A stretch of DNA of 64,000 nucleotides, from assembly GCA_030844895.1 (NCBI GenBank), contig CM061231.1, positions 136,619,023 to 136,683,022 on the forward strand. The letters are read 5' to 3'. Positions 46,843 to 58,220 of the stretch are shown here, piece by piece (the stretch's first letter is position 1; every line of letters begins with the position of its first letter). Source of the DNA: Ambrosia x helenae (taxonomy: Eukaryota; Streptophyta; Magnoliopsida; Asterales; Asteraceae). Both the position numbers and the translations under genes were made by a program. The notes below the pieces were generated by a model. The model was not told the origin of the DNA. It searched no databases and saw only the letters and a list, made by a program, of their open reading frames with translations.

Positions 46843-47562
46843 TTATACAAGGCTCTCAATCTCTCTCCCTAAAACTTCATGTTCCACTGCAAAAAGAATA
46901 ACCGTATTTAACAATATAATTATTATAAAAACAACAAAGTGTTGGCGGGTCAACCTGGCCCGAACCATTACCTAACTTGCCCGACCCGGCCAATGAAAAG
47001 AACATGATATTATAAACATCAATTATTTATTTAGAAACTTACAGGACTTGACAAGTTGTTCATGAGCCAAATTTTCAAGCTGCTGTTTCAGTGCTTTGTT
47101 TTCCATTGTCAGAATAAGACTTCTCTGGTTTAGAAACTTTAGCTCTCCAGAAACCTCACAACCTTCTGCCTGCAATCATATACTCATGTTACATCAACTG
47201 CTTTGACCATCTTTGACCTATGTATAACAATAGACAATAGTTGAATCTACCTGTAAAGCTTGTACCTTTCTTTCCAACTCAGCTATGTATTGAAGCTTTC
47301 TGACACGTGAACGTTGAGCAAACTTCCTGCATTACATAGCTATTAGATTTGTTTTAAGAAACTACTGGTTACATACATTTTAGATTAATTAATTGTTTGA
47401 TACTGATATCAGATCATTTATATAATGTAAGGATGAAAGAATGTAAATTTGTGAATCTATTGATGTACAAACATGTTAGCTTCATGTAATAAGAGACAAA
47501 GTATGGGCATAAAACGAACATTGTATATGTATGTTTTTATTATCTTTACATCATTGAGTTGC

Positions 47563-49006
47563 ATAAAGCCGTAAACCAATTTTAAGGAGATTGATGGAAA
47601 ATACAGAGAGAAAAAGAGGGACCTACATATGGTGTTCATTGATCTAGAAAAGGCGTACGACAGCGTGCCACGTAGACTGATTTGGGACACTCTAGAGAGT
47701 AGAGGGGTTCCTATGAAGTATTTAGACTTAAGTAGGGATATGTATGTTAGGAGTGAGACTAGCATTCGGTCTCCAGTAGGGGATACTGATTTTTTCCCTG
47801 TGGAGGTAGGACTCCACCAAGGGTCTGCTTTGAGCCCTTTCCTTTTTGCAGTTGTCCTGGATGAGTTATCAAAGCTGATTCAAGATACGGTCCCATGGTG
47901 CTTGCTTTTTGCAGATGATATTGTGTTGATTGCAGAGAGTAAACAAAGCCTAAGTGAGAAGTTAGAGGAATGGCGGGCAGCTTTAGAAGGCAAAAGTTTA
48001 AAGATTAGTCGATCTAAAATGGAGTATTTACACTATGATTTCAGCGAGGCAATGAATGATGAGGACACTCAGATCACCATTGAGGATCAAGTGGTGTCGT
48101 AGGTGACTAAGTTCAAGTATTTAGGATCGTTTGTACAAAAGGACGGGAGATAGATAGTGATGTAGTCCACCGTATCTAGTCTGGATGGTGCAAGTGGAGA
48201 GCAGCCACTGTGGTGTTGTGTGATAGGAGGTTTCCTCTTAAACTAAAGGGGAAATTTTATAAGGTAGCAATTAGACCTTATATGGGACAGATTGCTGGGC
48301 CATCAAGAAAACCCATGCACACAAGATGGATGTAGCAGAGATGAGAATGTTGAGGTGGATGTGTGGGCACACCAGGCTAGACAGGATAAGAAATGAGGTT
48401 CTTAGAGAAATGATAGGAGTAGCAAGTATATCAAATAAGATAAAGGAGGGGAGATTGAGGTGGTTTGGGCATGTGAAGAGGAGGCAGACGACAGAGCCAG
48501 TTAGAGTGGTGGAAAGCCTCACGGTTGAGGGGATGAGGGGTAGAGGCAGGCCCAGATTGACTTGGGATGAGAAGGTTAGGAAAGATTTACTAGAGTTACA
48601 CCTCTCTAGGGACATGGTCCAGGATAGGAGCTTGTGGAGACATAGGATTAGGATTGAAGACTGTTAGGATATGTCAATATATGTTTGTAGATGTCGCTCA
48701 GGAAATACGATTCACCCACACTTTTTGTTGGACTTTACATATGATTGTCTCTTGTACTTATAGGTTGTTTTTAGTGAATATCTTTTCCATCTCTACCGTT
48801 TACTCGTCCCACCATCTCTATTGCTTGTGTATATATCATGTTCTTGTATTTATTTGTTGTGAGCTCTTAGAGCCGAGGGTATCTTTGGAAGCAGTCTCTC
48901 TACTTCTCAGGAATAGAGGTAAGGTCTGTCTACATCTAACCCTCCCCAGACCCTACCAATAGTTACACTATTTATGGGATTTACTGGGTATGGTTGTTGT
49001 TGTTGT
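47563..49006 (+). mobile_element. RTE-type LINE in bZIP intron 1
   Basis: Flanked by a perfect 15-bp duplication acatcattgagttgc (47548-47562, 49007-49021). RT ORF 47629-48102 has motif A FIDLEKAYD, motif B GLHQGSALSPFLFAVV and motif C FADDIVL. The post-RT part continues in other frames to 48667 (MRMLRWMCGHTRLDRIRNEV). The 3'UTR and (TTG)n tail are as in the other copies. It is 5' truncated (no endonuclease) and frameshifted, hence inactive. Antisense to the host gene. Confidence 0.93.
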
Positions 49007-49050
49007 ACATCATTGAGTTGCGTGTGTAGTCATAACGGAGGGAACCTCAT

Positions 49051-49287
49051 CTAAAGCTCGTTTCACGGAATAGAATGGAATCCGAACGGAATCAGAATGT
49101 ATATCCCATTTCTTTTGGTGTTCATTTCAACAAAAGAAGGAATTGTAATTGAACAACATAAGGAAGGGAATCTACATTTCAATTCCAACCGGATTTCATT
49201 TCATTATGTGAAATGAACACGCCTAAATTCCAAATCAAATTACAGGTCCCGTGCGATTCCCAATTCCATTAAATTCCATGAAATGAA
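49051..49287. mobile_element. small Tourist-like MITE in bZIP intron 1
   Basis: aaagctcgtttcacggaata...gaatgg and ccatt...aattccatgaaatgaacgct form imperfect inverted ends. acctcat lies on both sides. Similar in style to the element at 55487. Confidence 0.55.
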
Positions 49288-50097
49288 CGCTACCTCATAA
49301 GGCTCATCGAGCAACATACTGGACTATCTATTTAACAATATTTTAGCTAAAAGATTCAACCCCTGATAGAGTAAAAGTGTATGTTCATAAACCAAATCTC
49401 CCCTATGAGTTCCCTATATAACTTGTTCAAGCAATAGTATTTTATGTTTTCATGTCACAAATACATATAATCAAGATTAATGCGGTAAAAAGAAACAAGT
49501 TTGCTTACTGCTTGGAACATTTTGTGTCTGTTTCTGAGGAAGCGTGTGCTTCTTGTGTACAAGAATCGACTGTATCTTGTTGTTTACTTGTCGTTGACTT
49601 AGTTCGGTTGACCTCTTGCGCAGATGTAGAATTTGATGCATTTTGTGGTGAAACCCAACCCCGATTCTCATTCTCTCATTGGATTATGTTTATAAAGATC
49701 AAAATCTTCAGATGCCCATGAAGGAACAGATATGTACTAGACCTGGCAATTTCAACCCATCTAGTTGGATTCTGTACTCAACTTGTGCAGCATGTTCTAT
49801 ATTGGCATTTGCAGCCTCAATATACATAAACGAATCACTTGACGATCGCCTATGACCTCTTTTAACAGGTGTTTCTGGTTCATCAAGAAGTTTATCTAGC
49901 CAAGAAGGTTGTTCTTCTATCACAAGGATTTCAGAAGACGTACGTTGATGGAGTGAATTTCCATCCCTGTGTTTCGGTATCATCCCTTTCGACCCGTTTG
50001 ATGCATTTGGAAATGGACTTTTAGGGGGAAGTGAATAGTGTTTTCCGTTGTACATATTTCTCATTGCAGATGGTCCCTTCAAATTTTCCATAATCAA

Positions 50098-50401
50098 ATC
50101 ACAATTTCACTATCTCTCTCTCCCACAAGCCTAGTGATGAAAGCACCCCACATCACCGTCAGCGCCCTATTGTGGCGGTGTGCGGTGCCTCGTGCCCTAT
50201 GATGTGGCACTCCTACCCTGTGTAGTGCGCACACTAAGACATAATCTTGTCTAGTTGTTTAAAATGTGGAATTACGAGTTAAATTCATGTTTACCACTCG
50301 TTTTACATGGCTATACGTTTATTTAACCGAAATGGTCACAATTAAACGCATGTTTAAAAGTTGAAATCAGTCTGACTGCTGTTGATGAATTCTCGGGTTT
50401 G
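50098..50401 (-). other. bZIP 5'UTR and promoter region
   Basis: Contains a ctatctctctctcccac pyrimidine tract near 50110 (on the plus strand, hence GA-rich in the leader). No further feature. Confidence 0.4.
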
Positions 50402-50409
50402 TATACAAT

Positions 50410-52265
50410 TAGGGCTGCAAACGAACTGAACTTTCAGCGAACAGTTCACAAACCGTTCGGCGGGAAGTTCGTTTGTTTAATAAATGAACGAACATGAACA
50501 AAGATCGCGTTCGTTTGTTTATGTTCGTGAACGTTCGGTAACGTGTTCGTTTAAGTTCATTTATGTTCGATAGTTTAATAGGTTTTTAATTTTTATAATG
50601 TTTTTTACATTCTTTAATTTTTATTTATTTTACCTAGATAAGTAAATAATTTATGTAAGGTAAGTATGTGGTTATACAAGATCAACAAACCCTACTTGTA
50701 GGATAATCATTAAACAAATAATTAATAAAGAGTTCAAGTTTAAATAACTAATTAATGAAGACTTCACGGCTTAATTTTTTTAGACACTACTTTATTATGT
50801 TTACCAGAGAAAGTATAGGATACAAAGTATCCTTAACATACAAAGTGTAAGAAGCCACCACAGCTTGACACTGTAAACCCTAGTTAACTCTAACTAACCT
50901 AATTCTGGTTGATTAAAAGGGTAAAGGGTAATGTTCCTTTAAATCGTTCATTAACCACCGCCTGACCCAACCGCAAGACCTAAGCCTCACCGCTCATTCT
51001 CTCCTCTAACCTCCGACGCCTTCAAAACCCTTCACGTTGTTCGCCTTCAAACCGACCTCAATCGTGGCTCAGATCTAGTCACTTCCTTCTATCTTCGGAG
51101 AAGACAACCAAGCCAATATTTCTGTGTCTCTCGCTAATCACAAAACAAAGGAAAAAGAAGAAAAAAAGAAAAAAAAACAACCAATCCATAAAAACCTTAC
51201 CTCAACTGTGTGTTTATATAGTTGTTTGTTTGTTGGAGGAAAACAGAGGAAAATAGGGGAAAATGTGATGAAAATGTGAGTTCTATTTATACTAAATGCG
51301 TTTTACAAAAAACCAAGTGCGTTTTTGTAAAAACAGTTTAAATATTGTTTAAAAAACCAAATGCGTTTATAAAAAAAACGAAGTGCGTTTTATGATTTTC
51401 TGTTTAACAGTTTCTTATCTTCATCATCTGAAACGTTTTTTAAAGCCATTTTTTTCTTTAATTCTTCTTCTATTATCAACATCGTTCGTTTCTGTGAATA
51501 ATACATGTGTTGATAGTAATTTTTGAATATGATTCGACTAATTTTATCAATTGAATTATCATACTCTGTTTTTCTTCTATTTCTGCAAATACGTTTTAAT
51601 TTTGTTTATAATCAAATGTTTTTTTATTGTTTAATCATTCTGAACGTTTAATCGAGTTGAAAACGATGAAAAATCAGGTTCAATTGTTGAAATTTTTTGC
51701 ATCGATTATGTCTGTTGTTACGATTTCACAGAAATTTAAACGTGTTTTTTTCTAATTTACCTTTGGTTAGATTGACTCAAATATGATTAGGATTGTTAAT
51801 TACCATCTTACCACCGCCTAAATCTAATGGCTGAGAATGCTTCTTACACTTTGTACGTTAAGAAACTTTGTACGTTATCTATTACCATGTTTACCAATAT
51901 TATGTTAAGTACTAAATATGTTTGTATAATTAAGTTATATTCTGGGTGGATCTAGTTAATTTTTTACTATATGTGAATTCGATATTATTTGGAAGTCAAT
52001 ATATGTCCATCTGGGTTGTTTCCGTTCATGAACACTTTGTATTCATGCACACCTGTGTGTTCATTAATGTCCGATTGTGTTCCTGAGCGTTCATGAACAA
52101 AATTAGCAAACAGACACGAACACAAGTGTTTTCTTAACAAACGAACACGGATGGAAAATCTCGTTCGGTAAGTGTTCATGAACTGTTCGTGAACACATAA
52201 TTTCCTCAACAAACGAACACGAACAAAGCCTTGTTTGTGTTCGTTCGGTTTCGTTTGCAGCCCTA
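50410..52265. mobile_element. hAT element, 1.86 kb
   Basis: Ends tagggctgcaaacgaac / tttcgtttgcagcccta with a perfect 8-bp duplication tatacaat (50402-50409, 52266-52273). Subterminal cgaacacgaacaa and gttcgtt repeats on both sides. No transposase; a MULE-like element sits inside. Confidence 0.92.
50807..51886. mobile_element. MULE-like element nested in hAT
   Basis: Flanked by atgtttacca (50797-50806, 51887-51896), which includes a 9-bp duplication. Inverted ends of about 45 bp share taacatacaaagtgtaagaag. The interior includes a C-rich, leader-like segment (50960-51120) and degenerate aaatgcgtttta repeats, possibly captured gene DNA. Confidence 0.78.
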
Positions 52266-52503
52266 TATACAATATCTTAAATTTAGTTATGCATTTGTAA
52301 TATAGATATTTAGGTGCTGTTTGTTTTTTCTGCAGGAAAAGGTCTGCAGTATGCGGATCACATCTGCAGACATCTGCAGGAAAAGAGGTGGACCAAAGGT
52401 CTGCAGTCTGCAATAAGAAGACTGTTTGTTTGTTTGTTAATGTCTGCAGGCTGCTGAAATAAACTAAAATTTAAATAAACTGATTTTTTACAGCAGTCTG
52501 GTG

Positions 52504-53211
52504 TAGGGGTGTTCAGAATTCGATTCGAATTCGAAAAATTCGAAATTCGATTTAGTTCGATTCGATTACCAAGAATTCGATTCGATTATTAAGAATTCGA
52601 ATTCGATTCGATTCGAATTCGAGTCCAGTAAATCGAATACGAATCGAATACGAATTTATGATTTTAAATTCGATTCGATTCGAAATTCGAATAAAAATTG
52701 TACATGTATATTTTTTTAAATATATACACACATATACACATTATTATATACACAAGTATACACATTGAAAAAAAAAAACTTCTAAATTTTGGTCAAACTC
52801 TAAGAACCCATAGTGTCTATAACTTTAGTATAACCATGTTTTATATATTTACCTTATATATCACAAAACTCTATAAAACTATACTCTCTACTATTTTTAC
52901 TATTCTCGTATTTGACATATTGTTGTTTATCAATTTGTAGATTTGTATTTTATATGTTAAAAATAATGAGTTTGTATTAGTTTTAAAACTAAAAGTAAAA
53001 CAATTTGTTATTTAAGGTGAATTTGAACTAAATCGAATTTATTCGAATTCGATTCGAATTCGAGTTTCTTATTCGAATCGAATACGAATCGAATAAATTG
53101 AATTTTAAACGAATACGAATCGAATACGAATTCAGGTAAAAATATTAAAAATTCGAATAATTCGATTCGAATAATTCGAAAATTCGTTATTCGATTCGTT
53201 GAACACCCCTA
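52504..53211. mobile_element. 708-bp hAT nested in Harbinger element
   Basis: Ends taggggtgttca / tgaacaccccta and a perfect 8-bp duplication gtctggtg (52496-52503, 53212-53219). The subterminal regions are built of repeated attcgattcgaat words, likely transposase-binding sites. No coding capacity. Confidence 0.96.
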
Positions 53212-53215
53212 GTCT

Positions 53216-53880
53216 GGTGGTAGACGGTGGCGATGGTGGTGGACGGTGGTGGACCGTGGTGGTGGAGGGTGGTGGTGGTGGACGGTGGTGGGTGGTAGTG
53301 GTGGTGGACCGTGGTGGTGAATGGTGGTGGTGGATGGTGGTGGTGGTGGACGGTGGTGGGTGGTAGTGGTGGTGGTGGTGGACGGTGGTAGTGGACCGTG
53401 GTGGTGGTGGATCGTGGTGGATGGTGGTGGACGGTGGTGGTGGTGGTGGACCGTGGTGGTGGTGGACAGTGGTGGTGGACCATGGTGGTGGTGGGTGGTG
53501 GTGGATGGTGGTGGTGGTGAACGGTGGTGGTGGTGAACGGTGGTGGCGGACTGTGGTGGTGGTGGACGGTGGACCGTGGTGGTGGTAGACGGTGGTGGTG
53601 AACCGTGGTGGTGGTGGACAGTGGTGGTGGTGGACCATGGTGGTGGTGGACGATGGTGGTGGATGGTGGTGGTGGATGTGGTAGTGGACCGTGGTGGTGG
53701 TGGTGGTGGACGGTGGTGGGTGGTGGTGGTGGTTGACCGTGGTGGTGGTAGACGGTGGTGGTGGACCGTGGTGGTGGTAGACGGTGGTGGGTGGTGGTGG
53801 ACGGTGGACCGTGGTAGGTGGTGGTGGACCGTGGTGGTAGTGGTAGACCGTGGTTGGTGGTGGTAGTGGTGGTGGGTGAG
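53216..53880. repeat. (GGT)n-type minisatellite, about 660 bp
   Basis: Irregular array of ggtggtggtggacggtggtgg and variants such as accgtggtggtgg. It yields long spurious frames on both strands (TTTVHHH-rich on one, VVVDGGGG-rich on the other). It lies wholly within the Harbinger copy; the related copy 1 has only a short GCC/CTC-rich tract there. Confidence 0.92.
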
Positions 53881-54401
53881 GAGAAGAGAAGTGAAGAAGA
53901 CCTTTAAAGACCTTAGAAGACTTTGGAACAAGTCTGCACCAAGAAGAGGTCAGGAAGACCTTTTTGAGTGAAAGGTCTTCCAGAAAACAAACAATCTGCA
54001 GGCCCTAAACGTCTGCGCGTATCTGCATGGCGCAGACAAAAGAGGTCAAAAATGCTTCTGAGCAAAAAACAAACAGCACCTTAGTCAAAATTATTTCAAG
54101 TTGCATTTTACAAAATGTAAATACTTGATTTAGATAATAATAATTTTACTTGACTTAATGAAGGGAAAACAAAGACTTAGATAATAGCATAATATAAAAA
54201 TCTTATGTAAATTCCTTTTTAAGTCCCCGAGTTTTGTTGATTTTAACTACTTGAGTCCAACATTTTCATTTTTAACATTCTAAATCCTAGTGTTTTAAGT
54301 TTGTTATGGTTTGAGTCCAATTTTCTAACTTCGTTAACCAAGTCAGTTAACTATAAGGGTATCTCAGTCATTTTACACATAGGTACAACTCTATAAATAA
54401 A

Positions 54402-54403
<2 letters not shown>

Positions 54404-54437
<34 letters not shown>

Positions 54438-54478
54438 TAATAATAATAAAGCTCTCTCTCACACACAATACACACACA

Positions 54479-54500
<22 letters not shown>
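54404..54500. repeat. (TAA)n and (CT)n microsatellites
   Basis: About 14 TAA units (54404-54448), then (CA)n and (CT)n at 54462-54500 inside the MULE. Confidence 0.9.
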
Positions 54501-54509
<9 letters not shown>

Positions 54510-55196
54510 TTTCTTCTCCACCCCTCCACCACACCATAAACCACCACCACCACACCACATCAACCATCCCACCACCACTGCACCACATCAATCTGAACCC
54601 TAACCCCCATTAACCAAAACCATTCATTCAACTCACATCTTCCCTCACCCTCACTAACCCAACAACAAGCAACCCAACTCATCACAGACGTCCTTCGCTC
54701 CATACCTAGATACCTCTTTCAATCCCCAAGCTCCATGGGTCGTCAACCCGGATCCAGACACCGAACCCCTGTCAACTCATCACTGCACCATAAACCCCCA
54801 CCAAAACCACCACCGTCGCCTCACCAACCACCTCCAACCGGCCACAACCACCTCCACCTGAAATCCACCCGAACCCGAACCATAACCAGCCCTGACCAGA
54901 TCCGAACTCGAGCCACCAACGACCAGACACAGTAACCACCTAACCCAGACGAGCCACCAATGACCAGACCTAACCACCACCGCTGCACCTCCACCACCGC
55001 ACCACCATCACCTAACCCCCTCGATTTACTGATATCAAAGCCTCGATTTACTGATTTCAGAGCCACCTAACCACCTAACCCCCTCGATTCATATCTGGTT
55101 TCGTGCTTGTGCAGATTGATGACCAAAGGGAGGGTTGGGACCAAAGGGTTGGGCAGATTACTTACGAGAGAGAGAGGGGGGGTAAGGGGAGATCTG

Positions 55197-55197
55197 T

Positions 55198-55229
<32 letters not shown>
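55197..55229. repeat. (GT)n microsatellite
   Basis: About 15 GT units inside the MULE. Confidence 0.9.
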
Positions 55230-55232
<3 letters not shown>

Positions 55233-55486
55233 ATGTAGTTGTGTGTGTATATATTTAATATTATAATATAATAAAGTATAATATTTAATAATATTTATTT
55301 TTAATGATAGGGGTACTTTGGTCATTTCATAAATATTAACAGAAAAAAATTTAACAGAGTTGAAAAATTGGACTCAAACCATAACAAACTTAAAACACTA
55401 GGATTCAGAATGTTAAAAATAAAAATGTTGGACTCAAGTAGTTAAAATCAACTAAACTCAGAGACTCAAAAAGAAATTTACTCTAA

Positions 55487-55960
55487 GGGTCTGTTTGGTA
55501 TGGGGTAATGGAATGAGAGAGGGAATGGAATGGAAGAGGTAATGGAATGGGAGGGGTAATGGAATGGATCATTACCATTCCATGTCTTGTTTGGTTATCA
55601 CATGGGAATGGAATGAATTCTTACTTTGTGTTATTTGTTATGTAAGAAAAAAACGAAAATATAAAATCGACGGTGAGTGGTGGGTGGCGGCAGTGACGGT
55701 GGTGGTGGGTGGCGGTGGCGGCAACGGTGGTGGTGGCAGTGGGCGATGGCGGTGGCGATGGTGGGTGGGCGACGATGGCAGTGGTGGGTTGCAGCGGTGA
55801 CGGTGGGTGGTGGTGGCGAAGACAATGGTGGAGGCAGTGGGTGGCAATGACACAGGTGGTGGTGGTGGTTGGACGGTGGTGACAATGGTGGGTTACGACG
55901 ATGGTAGCAATGGTTGTGGGTGGTGGTTGGATGATGACAACGATGGTGGGTTATTATTAT

Positions 55961-56009
<49 letters not shown>

Positions 56010-56206
56010 TATTTGTTTCCATTCCTTGAAGGAATGAAAAAAAAACACCACCTTACCAAGGAATGAAAATTCTTAAAATGGAAGGAATCACATTCCTTAT
56101 GGAATGAACCATTCCATTACTACATGGTAACCAAACATGTTTAATTTCATTCCATGGGAATGATCCATTCCATTCCCCATTTGATTCCTTCATACCAAAC
56201 GCTACC
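55487..56206. mobile_element. Tourist-like element, 720 bp
   Basis: Ends GGGTCTGTTTGGTATGGGG / CATACCAAACGCTACC, duplication TAA (55484-55486, 56207-56209). Subterminal ggaatggaatgg repeats on both sides. The interior has a GGT/GGC-rich stretch (55670-55940) and (TAA)n at 55949-56010. It sits inside the target duplication of the preceding MULE. Confidence 0.88.
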
Positions 56207-56209
56207 TAA

Positions 56210-56708
56210 AATCTTTCAACTAATAGGCTGAAAAATGTAGAGATAAAAACACACTAAAACATGGACATGTCCGTGTCACTGAACCAATATATTAACCAAG
56301 ATTCACCCAACACAAGTGTCAACTTGCCCATTTTCTATTGGGCTTTAAGTTGGGTGGGTGGGCCAGGGTCATAGCAAAAAGAAATAAAAGAATAAGATAT
56401 TGAACATTAAATATAAAAAAAAAATTAAAATGAATGAGATTTTTCACAATATCCTTTTCTAGTCTAGAAAGTGGGTCATGGGACAATATTTTGATGATCA
56501 AACAACAAAATAAGAAAAAGCAAAATATAGATTTGTGGCAGAAAAAAATCAATTGGAAGTTTTGGAGTTTAATGAAAAATAAATGATTCTTGAGGAATTA
56601 TATTGTCGAGCTATGAGTGGTGCATCGAGTCTTCAGATTGATTTGGATATGTTTTCATTGATGCAAAAAAGAGCGAATCCTAGGTTAACATGAACCCGCC
56701 ATGATAAT
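56210..56708. other. intergenic, no gene seen
   Basis: AT-rich spacer with no recognisable feature. Confidence 0.5.
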
Positions 56709-57595
56709 TAGGGGTGAGCATTTCGTGGTTCAGATCCACGAGAACTTTAGACCCGATTCACGAGAACCTTGGACCCGAACCTTTTTAAATATATGGGTCG
56801 GTTCGCGGTTCTAGATTTATATGAATTATCGGTTTCGGGTCGGGTCGGGTCGGTTCCAAACCCATGATTCTAATATAAGAACCATAAGAACCGTTTATAT
56901 TTTAATTAGAACATGACTTATTAATAGATTTATAATATATGAAGAAACTATAATTTACAAAAATGATCCAATAGATATGTATTCTTATGAAAAAATAAAA
57001 CAACTCTTTTTTAGTCTTTTCATTAACTTTTTTACGTGTTTTTTTAATCGATTTCACGTAATGTTAATGCAATATTAAAAAATATTATTTATAAAAATAA
57101 CAATGCATTTTTCTTGAAATATTTTTCGGCTTGATGTATATGCATAGTTGCAATATATTATAATATATATTATATCAAAAATTGATGTAAATATTTATGT
57201 ATGTCGCTTTGATGTGTGTGTATTTGTGATGTATACATAACATATTCGCATAATGTTTTGAGTGAGGAGAATGATAAAATTGTTACCAAAACATACGTTA
57301 AGAAACGAAAAATGATTAAAAAAAGAAAAAAAAGACAACTCGTGAGCTATTGTTAGAACCATATGGAGGAAACCTTTTACGAGCATAGTAAAAGAATATG
57401 AATGTGTAACCTTCTAAAAGCCTATTACATTAAAAGGTTCTGGAGGGTCAGACCATTTACCCGACCCATGAGAACCTTTAGGGCCCGGAACCACATAGCC
57501 TTTTAAGGTTCGGTTCGTGGTTCTTAAATTCAACAATAAAATGGTATACGGTTCTAGTGGGTCCGGGTCGGTTCCTGGCCCTTTGCACAGCCCTA
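56709..57595. mobile_element. hAT element, 887 bp
   Basis: Ends taggggtgagca / tgcacagcccta and perfect 8-bp duplication atgataat (56701-56708, 57596-57603). Subterminal ccgaacc, gggtcggttc and gagaacctt repeats on both sides. No transposase. Confidence 0.93.
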
Positions 57596-57703
57596 ATGAT
57601 AATTATCCTCAATTATAATATGTTTAATAAATAGGAAAATTGGATTTAAATACTTTAAACTATTGCTCGTTCGCCGATATCACTCCCAATTATCTTTGAC
57701 TAC

Positions 57704-57866
57704 TTTTTTTTTTTTTTTGAAACTTCAATTTCATTCAAAAAACCAAGACGGACCTCAAAGCGAGAGCCGAAAAGGCGTCATTACACCAAATACAAAGTAG
57801 ACTTCATCCCATCTATCCAAAAAACATCCGTAAACTTAGACCCACTCTTGAACCAAAAAAACGACA
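57704..57866 (-). mobile_element. short L1-like LINE fragment
   Basis: Poly(T) at the left (a poly(A) tail on the minus strand), then about 150 bp resembling plant L1 3' ends (gaatgaaattgaagtttc before the tail). Perfect duplication atctttgactac (57692-57703, 57867-57878). Confidence 0.85.
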
Positions 57867-57878
57867 ATCTTTGACTAC

Positions 57879-58220
57879 TAATACTCCCAACTTTACTCTA
57901 TGTTTCCCAACTTTACTCTATGTTTGTTATGTCACCATGCATAAAGAACTTGTTCCCTCATCACATAAACACTTTACATTACAATAACAATATGAATCTT
58001 TAACATAGCCCTTTAACAGCAAACATCATTTTTGACAATACCCCAAGAATAGAAATCTATGTAAAAAAATAATAATAATTTAAACCCTCGAGTCATCACC
58101 AAATAAACAATCATGTAAACTGGTAAATAGACATTTTAAGATATACAAAACAAGAGCATTATGGATGATGTAACTTGACTACTTCCATCTTCTACCACCT
58201 ATGAGCCATCAGTATTGCCA
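57879..58220. other. 3' region of B3-like gene
   Basis: No ORF. The part next to 58220 should be 3'UTR. A short direct repeat, ccaactttactctatgttt, lies at 57888 and 57908. Confidence 0.45.

Larger units (their letters stand above)
46843..50097 (-). pseudogene. bZIP transcription factor, At4g06598 type, damaged
   Basis: Exons on the minus strand: 50097-49509, 47326-47251, 47169-47043, 46886-46843, with consistent phases. The N-terminus has the family's RGHRRSSSDSFMYIEAANAN. The basic region is SKQKFAQRSRVRKLQYIAEL, followed by a leucine-zipper-like stretch (LERKVQALQAEGCEVSGELK ... LTMENKALKQQL). It lacks the usual Asn in the basic region, as do its relatives. Damage: frame slips near 49725 (extra sequence before VPSWASEDFD) and near 49665, and in the last exon an 8-base loss within 'gagag' repeats that gives an early stop at 46843. 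The remaining C-terminal tail persists in another frame. Intron 1 hosts a LINE. Likely a pseudogene, or a truncated gene plus assembly errors. Confidence 0.78.
52313..54080. mobile_element. PIF/Harbinger (Tourist-like) element, copy 2
   Basis: Ends GGTGCTGTTTGTTTTTTC / GAGCAAAAAACAAACAGCACC with TTA duplication (52310-52312, 54081-54083). Subterminal ctgcagac clusters and gaagacct repeats as in copy 1. It contains a later hAT and a long GGT repeat. Confidence 0.9.
54205..55483. mobile_element. MULE with about 180-bp inverted repeats
   Basis: Left end atgtaaattcctttttaagt pairs with the right end (gagtaaatttctttttgagt on the minus strand), and similarity continues about 180 bp (gagtccaac, ccctagtgttttaag-like blocks). 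Ignoring the Tourist copy that landed in the right flank, the element has a 9-bp duplication aaaaatctt / taaaatctt with one change. The interior is CCA-rich with a leader-like stretch and several microsatellites but no recognised protein. Confidence 0.82.

Noticed and set aside
53132..53931. Long open frames rich in His/Pro/Thr or Gly/Val/Trp on both strands
   Set aside because: They follow directly from the GGT/ACC array, occur in all frames and have no start context or conserved sequence.
55631..56059. Minus-strand His/Pro-rich frame of 142 codons
   Set aside because: Low-complexity translation of GGT/GGC and TAA repeats inside a Tourist-like element.
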